Shown here piece after piece: positions 45,878-55,202 of a DNA stretch of 64,000 nt. The DNA comes from Massospora cicadina. Lineage: Eukaryota; Entomophthoromycota; Entomophthoromycetes; Entomophthorales; Entomophthoraceae. Every line of letters starts with the position of its first letter. Within the stretch, counting starts at the first letter, position 1. The DNA lies in NCBI GenBank assembly GCA_022478985.1, contig JAKSZP010005578.1:1-64000 (forward strand), written 5' to 3'. The notes below the pieces were generated by a model. It made no database searches. It was not told the origin of the DNA and saw nothing but the letters and a program-made list of their open reading frames with translations. Made by a program: the position numbers and the translations under genes.

Positions 45878-48549
45878 TTAGCTGCAATCCGTGAGGAGCG
45901 TCGAGGGTTCTGAGGGGAAGGAGAGGGTGGGGGCGGAGGACCCAGTAAGCCAGCCTAGGATGCTGCCCCCGCTCTGTTGCAGGGGAAGGACCTGAGGGTA
46001 CTCAATGATGACCTCCACGGTGTCCCCATTTGATGAGTCTGAGTCCATATTCACTTCCTCCAACACTGCAAAGGATCCGCGCGAAATGGACTGTGGGGTT
46101 GGGGTAGGAATCTTTGAGGTGGCACTTCTACCGCAGGCCGCGAGTTGCCAGTCCATGCTGGTGGGCATAGCTCCATTGGGAGCTGAGGGTTGATGCGATA
46201 AATCGCTGGTGAAGGTTGGTGGGGGTGCCGCGGAGCCCTGAGTGGGGGTGGCTGACGAGGGGCACCCTGTGGGAGATGCCTTGCGCTTGGTGAGAGAGGG
46301 AGTTGACTCTGGGAGATTGGAGGGGGTGCCCATTGGAAGGGGGGCATGAGCGCGAAGGTATCCCATACCAATAGTGGGGTTAGCTGTTTCAACTGCTAGG
46401 CGTAAGGCCTCAGGGGACAGGTCTTGAACGGGAACCCATTGTGTGGGTTGTGGAATTGCTGCTGCAGCCACGTGGGATCGTTTTTGGCCTGGTTTAGGCC
46501 CCTGAGTGGTGGCTAAGAGGGCTTGTTTTCGAGCTGTGCAGCCACTATACAAGTGTCCAAGGGCGTTACACCATGAACACCGGGGCGCGCGCCTGATCAG
46601 GGTCGACAAAGAAGATCTCAGGGCATGCCCCAACTACCGCCACACGAGGAATAACCTCAATGTTGCGGGATACAGTGGGGGAGGGGATGAACGACGCCCT
46701 AGCAGTGCGAGCTCTTTGAGTGGGAGCATAGTTAGAGGGGACGCTAAAGTCCACTGAATAAAACAGACCCAAACTCCATTAAACCACGATGGAGTGCCAG
46801 TTTAAGAGACTCAGGATCAACAGTCGTTGGTAGGTTGGAAAAAGTAACCCATGAAATTTTCTCCAGGTGAGAGCGTGTGCGGGAGATGCGAAGAGATCCG
46901 CGTGGAATAATGACCTGGAGGGTGGCAGCATGGTCAGCAAGGGCAGCTTCAGTGAAGCCCACATCGATGTAGTGGCCCTCCACTGATTCATGGATGGTGG
47001 TGTTAATAGGGAATGTCTCCGCAATCGCTGCAAAGTATGAGAAGTAATCCTCTGTATAGAATTCAACAGGGTTATGCCCATAATAAAGGCGAATTGCGTG
47101 GGAGAGGGTTGAGCGAGGTAGAGCTTTTGCGCTCTAGTTTCGGCCCATTTCTTCTTAACATCGGCAATAAACGCCACTTCACAGGGATCAGCTTTGGGTA
47201 GCGTTGGTGCCAGAGGTTTTTGCCACGCCCCAGTGGCTCCTTTGGTACGTTTGTGTTTGCTTTGGGCTGCAATTGCAGGTTGAGTGTGAGCTGGTGGTTT
47301 GGACAAGTTTGCGGAGTTCCCTTGTTTCTGGAATGTTACAGCAGTTGCTGGCGTCATATTAAATTGAGGGGCGGTTTGTTGGGCCTCGCTAAATTGGGGA
47401 GGCCCATCCAGATTGGAATTAACTCCAGCCAGTTGGGAGGAGGGAGATGTTTCATCACCATCCCAATCTATTTGGGTAAATTCAGCCCGAGTATTTGCTG
47501 TGATTTCGTGGGCAAAACTCACTGGCTGATTGGTGAATTGGTCGTTTTCAGCATATTGAGATAAAGTGCCAAATTGAGAAGTGCCGATTATGGGGTTTAA
47601 ATGGGACGGATGAGATTGGAACTGGTGTGAAGTTCCAAAATCTGAACCATTTAAATCCCCATTGGGAAGAGTAGATTGTCCCAATTTGGTGCTTAGTGAA
47701 CCAGAATGTGCGGCTAATCCAACCTTACATCCGAGGGTTTGGGGGCCAGGTGATTGTTGGGCCTCACTAAATTGGGGAGTCCCATCCAGATTGGAATTAA
47801 CTCCAGCCAATTGGGAGGAGGGAGATGTTTCATCACCATCCCAATCTATTTGGGTAAATTCAGCCCGAGTGTTTGCTGTGATTTCGTGGGCAAAACTCAT
47901 TGGCTGATTAGTGAATTGGTCGTTTTCAGCATATTGCGATAAAGTGCCAACTTGAGAAGTGCCAATTACGGGGTTTAAATGGGACGGGTGAGATTGGAAC
48001 TGGTGTGAAGTTCCAAAATCCGAACCATTTGAATCCTCATTGGGAAGAGTAGATTGTCCCAATTTGGTGCTTAGTGAACCAGAATGTGCGGCTAATCCAA
48101 CCTTACATCTGAGGATTTGGGGGCCAGGTAGCTGGGTATCGCCCCTCATGGAGGGAGCCAGAAACACGGCGTCAGCAATAATAGATGGGGCTGAATTAGC
48201 TGACACAATGGGGGAGGTGAATGTCTGGATGGGCTGAGTTGCATTCAACTGAGCAGACGCCATTAAAACAGCGTGGGTGATGGCCTCCTTGGTTGGAGGG
48301 GGCCCAGCGGGTTGGTGGGAGGCAGCACACACAGAGCTGTAGGCGTGCAGGTTGCAGAAGTGCGATCAGGTGAACTGGCGCTAGTTGGAGTAGCTCCAGG
48401 TTGGGGGTGGTGCCTGCTTTCATGGCTGCTGCTTGAGAGTGGGTGATTCTGGTTGACCCTGAGGTGGGTAACTGAGGGTTGCTTCGTTTAGGGGTGGTGC
48501 TGGCTCGTTTGGCATAGCCTGCGGGTTCTTTTGCGGGGTTTTCCGCCAT
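45878..48549 (-). pseudogene. LINE-B ORF1 (gag-like), with internal tandem duplication
   Basis: ATG at 48549 (MAENPAKEPAGYAKRAST), TAA at 45878-45880. A disordered S/Q/P-rich N-terminal half contains two 126-residue repeats. An ORF1 domain follows with HYIDVGFTEAALADHAA and WVTFSNLPTTVDPESLKLAL (46983-46744), which resembles the H protein, then the knuckle CSWCNALGHLYSGC (about 46585) and a long P/S/T-rich tail. At least three frameshifts (about 48300, 46990 and 46620-46770) disrupt it. RNA binding and chaperone activity would be the usual role. Confidence 0.8.
47372..48127. repeat. 378-bp tandem duplication in LINE-B ORF1
   Basis: Two head-to-tail units (about 47372-47749 and 47750-48127), offset exactly 378 bp = 126 codons, so the frame is kept. 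They differ at only a few percent of positions by eye (for example GCCTCGC versus GCCTCAC). Confidence 0.9.
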
Positions 48550-48655
48550 ATTTGCTAATAGTTTTCGTAAATCTCTTTAGTGGAGCTAAATTTCAGGCTG
48601 AATTGATTTTCGAAAAGTGATGCTTAGCAGAAAGAGATAATACCTGCATTGTCTT

Positions 48656-48991
48656 ATGGCCAAATGATGGACACTTTTAGAACATAAAAATATGATTTTC
48701 TCACAGCAATCAGGGACAGAGAAACTTATTTTACACAATTGTGAGTAAAATCAAAGATTACTGATATATGATTTATTAAAATACCTCATGAATTATAAAA
48801 TCTTTTTCTTTTATTCATAAATGAAATATATTTGCCTATATAAAAAAGAGTTGGAAACTTTGCTGATACTTAAAAGCTTTATTACCCTTTAACCCTTCTA
48901 TCTATATAGTATAATCCTATATAGATTATTACATGTATAAAGTATTTGCTATCTTAATATATTAGTTATAAAATTAATTTAATTGATTCTG
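48656..48991. other. AT-rich spacer, no recognisable gene
   Basis: Between LINE-B and the truncated LINE tail. Nothing recognisable. Confidence 0.4.
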
Positions 48992-49546
48992 TTTTTTAGC
49001 ACTAGTGGTGTCTAACCCAAAAGGGGGAGCTGCCACTCATCTTTATTTTCAATTGAGACAAACAAATGGTTTAATATAAATTTAAAAACTTAATATGGAA
49101 CCTCAGCTAACAACCTAGGAAGCCATATCAGAAGGTGAGGAAGCTTTAGGAAATTTTGTCCAGCGTGCTTTAGCTGGCAGACCATGGTGGACAACATAGG
49201 GGTAAAAACATCAGCAACGTGTGACATCTGAGGTATATTTGTGGGTTTTCTTCATAATATGACTGGTGGTACCCATTGCCTCAACGTATTGAGCAAGTTG
49301 ATGCTCAGTGAAAGTGATGAGAGCAGGCACACAAGTGAACGACTTGATGTGCTGGCAGGTTTGGGGATAAAAGGGGTCAGAAAGATAATTTTTGCCACAT
49401 CAATGCAAATGTGGCTCGCGCCAAAAGTGAACTCCTCAATTTTATAATTTGCATCTTCATCAAAATCATGGGGAAATTTGGATAGGAATACCCTCAACAA
49501 TGGGTTCCATCGCCCCATGAAGATGCTGAAGGAGTAAAAATCTATG
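48992..49546 (-). mobile_element. LINE-D copy 1: 5'-truncated LINE tail (minus strand)
   Basis: On the minus strand the 3' end is CTTTTGGGTTAGACACC, ACTAGTGCT, A6, the LINE-B-type tail. Upstream are AATAAAGATG and the end of a coding frame, LPHLLIWLPRLLAEVPY followed by a stop, plus an open 88-codon frame (49518-49252) that may be the ORF2 C-terminus. A possible short TSD (TGATTCT) is at 48984-48990 and 49547-49553. It is a separate LINE lineage from LINE-B. Confidence 0.55.
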
Positions 49547-49858
49547 TGATTCTAGATTTTTGATTTCATATGTATTCAAAAAATATCTTAGCAGTAGAAA
49601 GTATATGATTTCATATCATCTTACTAACAAAGAGCATTCCATTATTTCTTTATAAAAATATTATATTCTATATATTATAATGAGCACTGGTAAATAGAAA
49701 AATTTATAAAAAAGGTAATTTAATTTTTGTAAAATTTTATTACTATTATAGTTAGTTTTAGATATAACTAAATAAATTAATGTATTTTTTATTTACTTTA
49801 TTTAGAATAACTAAAAATGTCTTTATTAAAATAAAAATTGGTATTACAAACCACAATA

Positions 49859-50080
49859 TAACCACTCCAATGCTTTCTGCCATGGTCTGCCAGCTAAAGC
49901 GGGCACCAGACAAAAGTTTCCCAAAGCTTCCTCACCTTCTAGTATAGCTTCCTAGGCTGTTAGCTGAGGTGCCATATTAGGAATTTTTTATTTACAATAA
50001 TTCTCTTGTTTGGCCCATTTGCAAATAAAGATGCATGACAGCTTCCACTTTTGGGTTGGGAACCACTAGTGCTAAAAAAG
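49859..50080 (+). mobile_element. LINE-D copy 2: 222-bp 5'-truncated LINE tail
   Basis: Same sequence as LINE-D copy 1 in opposite orientation: MVCQLKRAPDKSFPKLPHLL, then LPRLLAEVPY and a stop, AATAAAGATG and a GGTTGGGAACC, ACTAGTGCT, A6 tail. It is flanked by TATTACAAACCACAATA (49842-49858) and a diverged copy (50081-50098), an old TSD. Confidence 0.6.
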
Positions 50081-50098
50081 ATACTACAAACTGCAATA

Positions 50099-51207
50099 AT
50101 CAATTTAAATTTACACAAAAGCATATGTAAATTATATCATAACATAATAAGGAATTTATTTAAACTCAATATATAGAAAATTGATTTAATATACACCTAG
50201 ATATTAGCTATTATGTGTCTTAATGAGCTAAAATCATATAGCATTTAGATACATATGTAATGGATAAGCCTCTCAAGGACATATATACTATTTGACATTT
50301 GCTAACCTGAGCCAAAAGAGTTAATTTAGTTTTTTTTCAGTTAAAATAGATGCATGCAAAAACCTGAAAATTTTTATGAAGAGTACCAAAAAGGAAAGTT
50401 TAATTTTACTGATTTTAGGCATCTTAATAAATCACATGCAGAGCAATTTATACACATGAATATGTCCCAGCAAGTCAAGGTCTGCAGGCATTAATGTTAC
50501 ATCAGTTTATATCATATTTTGGGCTATGAAATGAGTGCAAGACTTGGCAATACCTAAACCCAAAAAACGTGAATTAAGTTCTAGGAAATTACTGATAGAT
50601 TCCCACCCAACCTCTGGTCACCCATGTGGCTGTGTTGTTGGGATTAAGCCCATGCAACCTTATAGGAAACCTTTTAAATTTTCACAGTTGACCCTTAGGT
50701 TCTGAAGGTCACAGGTTTTTGTACTGACTGAAACTTGTTGTGAATGTGCAATGCTATTGTAGAAATCTAAATCTAGGCTCACACATACAAAACAGACCAC
50801 AAAACAGATTAAATCTTATTTAAAAATGAATAAATAAGCTCCTATAAGTGAGGACCAGGTATATGTGAATGGACTTTATTTAATGATAAGATCAAGAATC
50901 TCAGAAAAAGAGGAATTGTGTTCTCAACCTGAGATAGTAACCCATCAAGTTCTACACAAAATAGTTGAAAAAAAGGCACAAGAGCCTAAAAAATACCAGC
51001 GTCTAAGAGGATTGCTAGTCTGTAGAAAATGAGAGCTTATAATTTAACTAAATCTGACAAAAGATATAAAAATATATAACCATCACAAATAACATCGACT
51101 TGATAATTAAGTCTCATTAAAGCTACAGTATTGCAACCATCAATGTAGTGGATTTTAATTCCTAACCTTAGGAAAATCCATGTACAATTGTCAATATTAC
51201 ATTGTAC
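50099..51207. other. AT-rich spacer, no recognisable gene
   Basis: No open frame of note and no repeat matching others in the window. Confidence 0.4.
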
Positions 51208-51220
51208 TTAATTACTAATC

Positions 51221-53092
51221 TTATCACTTTTGAGTAATTTTAAATTTAAGTTTTATTTATCCACAGCCATCTGCCCAAACCTATTCTTTGATGTACTTGG
51301 CTCCACCGCCTGCCACCCCAGTGTGGGGCAGCAGTGCACCCCCACCTAGCATTTACTGCCCCGCGGGCAAGCGCGTTTGGATGGGCTCAAACAGCCCGCC
51401 CACTGCTTCCAGCCATTTTGTCCCCCCACGGGACTTAGCGCTCCACCAGGCGCGCGTCCACCCTTCTTGCCCCCATCCTCTCGCCCTCCCTCGCTCCGCC
51501 ATTTGCTATTGCCTCAGAGTGGACTATGGGCTTTTGTTCCCATATGCCAATAAGGCAATTATTGACCTAGCCACTGCGGCCTTTGCGCCAGCTGGCTTTA
51601 TAGACTTCCACCCTTTCAAGGGCTACTTTGACGTTGGGTTCCAATCTGAGGAGGATGCTGAAGTGGCAGCACAAACTCCTCTAATTTATAAAAAACCCAT
51701 TCCCACAACCTGTACTCGCCTCCCTTCAGACACCACGCTGGTGGTGTCCTTTGCAAATCTCCCATCCCACCTTCCACCCCGGGTTTTGTATGACCAGTTG
51801 GTCACAGGGCTCATGGCTTATGGCACTCAGCCCAACCTCATCTTTGCCATTCCATCTGGTGCGGAGCGCCTTGCTGCTCCTCATGCAACAGCCACCATCA
51901 TACCACACCACCCTACCATAGCCCAACAAATCCCACCCCGCGCTAGTGTGGCTGCAGCGCCTGATCATTTCTTTTGGGCTTGGGTCAATAATGGTAGGCA
52001 GATTTGTTCCCTCTGCTTTGGCCTCGACCATGCAAAAATAAGTGTGCCCTCAGGCCAAGTCCGCTGCTGCAGCTTCTGAGCCCCCTCTGGGGGTTCAGTA
52101 TGGGGCACTTTGCTGCCCCCTCCCACCCTCCAATCTCGTTCAGTGGGCCCACATGGAAAATCAGCCCCACCCAAAACCTCCAGCCTCACTCTCCCACCTA
52201 AATCTACCCCAGCCAATCAGAGCAATGCTTGGACCACCATTGGCACCCAAGCAGCCGCCCATTCGCCCAATCCCACACACCCAAATTTGAACGCCACTAT
52301 TCCAGTGAACCAAAATCCATGGGATCTATTGGCTGAGACTGACGAATCAGGTAATGTCCTCATTAGTAAGCATACAGGTTAACCTCTCTGCCAAGGTGAT
52401 TATGGTTGGGCAGAATTTTTCCTTCCCAACTTCGATGAAACCCCTACCCCTCGCCATTTTGCTCCTCTGCCCAATACATCCCCCTTCCAAAGTGACCACC
52501 AGCTCGCCTTAGCTGCGGTGGCCTCTCCTCAGTGCCTGAAACTACGCACCGCAGTGGCCCAGTCAGTGGCTCAGCTCCAGCATGGCCTGCCCACCCTCTT
52601 CTTCCCCCCAACTTCCCTGAATCTCCCTGCAGTGACATTTTGAAACTATTTGATGATGCTGAAGTTGCTATTATGAATGTTGCAACGCTTGCTTCATTCA
52701 ACCCCTTAGCCAAAAACCCACCACAGTATCTCCCTTTTCACCCAGCTTCTTGAAGCCCGCAAAGAAGCTGAAGTTATCCTTGCAGCTTTTTTTAAAACAC
52801 TTTCCCATCATTATCTTGATGAGGAAGTGGAAAATTCTTACTACGCTGACCTCCACCCCCACTATGCAGATGGCCCAACGCCCTGGCTCTCTGCTCTGAT
52901 CTGGTACTGTAACCAACATCCCATGATCAAAATGGGTCTTTCTGAAAACCAACCCCCGACCCCTCCTCACCCTCTGTCATGGTGGGTTAGCAGTTTTTGC
53001 TTCCCACCTGGTTAGTAGTTTTATTTTGTCATTTTGAGTGTTGTGATTTGGTACTGTCTGTCCCCTGGTCAGCGTACCTTGAATAAATTGAA
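51221..53092 (+). mobile_element. H3: ORF1-only retroposon, copy 3, best preserved
   Basis: 1872 bp with a 13-bp TSD TTAATTACTAATC (51208-51220 and 53093-53105). About 70 bp of 5' UTR precede the ATG at 51291. The 3' end after the stop reads GTCCCCTGGTCAGC, GTACCTTG, AATAAATTGAA without poly(A), the LINE-A/C-type tail. GC-rich with many CpGs compared with its surroundings, suggesting a recent insertion. Confidence 0.9.
51291..53015 (+). pseudogene. H3 gag-like protein gene (about 575 codons, few frameshifts)
   Basis: Open from MYLAPPPATPVWGSS to 52079 (263 codons). The N-terminal domain has YGLLFPYANKAIIDLATAAF, GYFDVGFQSEEDAEVAAQTP and TTLVVSFANLPSHLPPRVLY, aligning with LINE-B ORF1 (HYIDVGF, WVTFSNLP) and more weakly with LINE-C ORF1. 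The knuckle CSLCFGLDHAK...C is at about 52005-52045; a frameshift falls inside it. Then NQNPWDLLAETDESGN, FQSDHQLALAAVASP and AVAQSVAQLQHGLPT, and the end HYADGPTPWLSALI, LSWW, PPG, TAG (53013-53015). Frame changes near 52040, 52380, 52560 and 52750. No catalytic domain. Probably an RNA-binding gag. Confidence 0.7.
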
Positions 53093-53105
53093 TTAATTAC
53101 TAATC

Positions 53106-53671
53106 CCAAATACTTTTAAAAACTTATTAAACTCTTTAGTTTGAATAAACAAGTGTAAGAAAAGTAGGTTTTTATCACACAGCTGAATTGGAAGGCTATC
53201 CTTTCATTAAGAGAATGGGCCTAAACCATAGGTAATACCCCTTATTGACCTGGACACCTTGGGCATATACCTAATGGACTTTGTATAAGTCATCCACAAA
53301 AAGGTAATAGAAAACCCTAGTCCAATATCATGATAAAATGGTGATTTTAGTCAAATTTTGAAAATGATATTATAGTAAATTATAAGAAGTGATGTTTAAC
53401 CAAATTAAAGCCTCCATATTAGTAAAAAAAGTCTTAAATATTGAAGTGGTCTTGTAGTAAGATGACTTAGTTAAGACCAACCATGCTTAAAGCAAGGATA
53501 AAAGGTAGGTCTGGAACACTATGAGCTTATGATGCATATATTTATGATAATATTACAAATCAAGATGTTTTAGTCACCATTGTTAGACATTTGCCTCTCA
53601 GGCCTCTAATAAGAATGTTGTAGGTAAAACTCGGCCAAATAGAGGGAATGTAAGACATTTAGAAAGTTCAC
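53106..53671. other. AT-rich spacer, no recognisable gene
   Basis: Separates H3 from LINE-C. Nothing recognisable. Confidence 0.4.
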
Positions 53672-53782
53672 AATATTGAGGAAATCAACCTTTTCTCTCT
53701 CATTGCAATCACTTTTGCAACCCACTCAATTCAAGTCTGAATATAGTTTGATAAATCTCATAGAGGAGATTAGTCTGCGCCC

Positions 53783-55196
53783 ATGTCAGGGAGCAGTTGG
53801 GCAAGTAAGGTAAGAGGAGCAGGTGGGAGGCCCGCGGCCTCAAACGTTCAAAAATGCCCCAGAGAAACTGGCAGAATAGAAAAAAAATTCAAAAAACTGG
53901 TGGTCACTATTTCCCCAGAAATCCTCGCTTGGCAAGCACAATGCAACCAGTACATCAATACGCCACACTCCCAGCCACTTTTGTTGGCAGAATACAGAGT
54001 CCGCGTGTTTCTGGACATCCAACAAATGGCTTTATGGGAAAAATTTTGTGGGGATGTGCACACTTTTTTCCTGACTGTGGTGTACGTCGCACCTCATTCC
54101 ATGTCACATGGTTGGCTGAACCTAGGTTTCAAAAAAAGGAGGCAGCAGATGAGGCTGCTGCAGTGCGCATAGTGATCAACCTCCCCAAAGGGCAGCGGGT
54201 CGTCAAAACAAAATGCACTAGATGGACAAAATCCAACCAAATTTTCCTCACGTTCAACTTCTTGCCTACTATGGTAAAACGTGACATTTTGGAGCAACAC
54301 CTGAAAGATGGTCTCTCCATCTATGGTGAAACACAATCTTTTGAAATGCAACAAATTACGCTGATGCCACACCTGTGTACTGGCAAAGCCATCACAGTTC
54401 TGACCCCAACCAAGGAGATTGCGAAGGACCTAACCCAGATCCCGCACTCCACTTTTATTAATATTGAAGGGCATACTACCCACCCTTTCCGGGTAACCGT
54501 GGACAGCGCGCCCCCCATCTGCACCCACTGTGACACGTTTGGCCATGAGGCACATGCGTGCCCCACCAAGGAGGGCGTCACATTCCAAGAGCATCCCTCA
54601 GTGGCCATGGCCAGTGGAGAGGTGCACTACAAACTAACCATAAGCACCAAAGAGGCTTTCCCGTGGGGAGCACAAGGCTGCTACCTACTGGTAAAGCCTA
54701 TTTCCCCACAAGAGTGGAAGAAGGCCAAGCAGGCCTGCAGGGCTGCAGCTAAGGAAGCAGCTAAAGTCACCACCGCTATCCCACACTCCCAACGCCAGGA
54801 GGACATCAAAACCTTCGCAGCAGAAGCAAATTGGGAATTCATCAACCAATCAGATTGGGAAGCCCATACAAATTGGGCCACTCAATCTGAGGATCTGATG
54901 GGTGACTCGAATTCTCCTGATCTTTGCAACCAAGCTCCAGTTGAAACCAACTTGGCCTTCAACCTACCTGAAAAAAAATTTTCACCCCACTCAATGGTGC
55001 ACCAAACTCATCCGCACCACAAAAAATTTGTCTGACGTCAGGGAAACAAAAAGTGAAGGCAAAAGCCAACACAAACCTTTCTGCAAAAATTAACAAAAAT
55101 ACCAATAGTGTTGCTGCAAACACCCGCGCTGCCATGAAGGCCCGTGGGGATCTAGAGGAGGCTAGTGGGCCTGGGTGCCCACCCCCTCACACCTAA
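53783..55196 (+). pseudogene. LINE-C ORF1 (gag-like), two frameshifts
   Basis: MSGSSWASKVRGAGGRPAAS start. The first frame is open to 54172; the second (from about 54130, after an A-run) is open to 55035: EAADEAAAVRIVINLPKGQR, QIFLTFNFLPTMVKRDILEQ, KDGLSIYGETQSFEMQQ, then the knuckle CTHCDTFGHEAHAC (about 54520-54562), AFPWGAQGCYLLVKPISPQE and a lysine/alanine helix. A second frameshift near 55040 leads to the natural end (ARGDLEEASGPGCPPPHT, TAA 55194-55196). It encodes the element RNA-binding protein. Confidence 0.85.
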
Positions 55197-55202
55197 GGTG
55201 TG

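Larger units (their letters stand above)
42191..48640 (-). mobile_element. LINE-B, full-length GC-rich L1-like LINE (minus strand)
   Basis: 6.45 kb flanked by an exact 15-bp TSD TACCTGCATTGTCTT (42176-42190 and 48641-48655). The minus-strand order is a 91-bp 5' UTR, ORF1 (48549-45878), an 87-bp spacer, ORF2 (45790-42260) and a short 3' UTR ending GGTTGGGACC, ATCTAGTACT and A's. Far more GC- and CpG-rich than its surroundings. The RT region is open over 806 codons; damage elsewhere consists of a few frameshifts and one stop. Probably the youngest LINE here with LINE-C. Confidence 0.93.

Noticed and set aside
46005..46392. Overlapping open frames on both strands in LINE-B ORF1
   Set aside because: They are shadows of the GC-rich ORF1 frame (minus strand 46633-45878), which carries the zinc knuckle.
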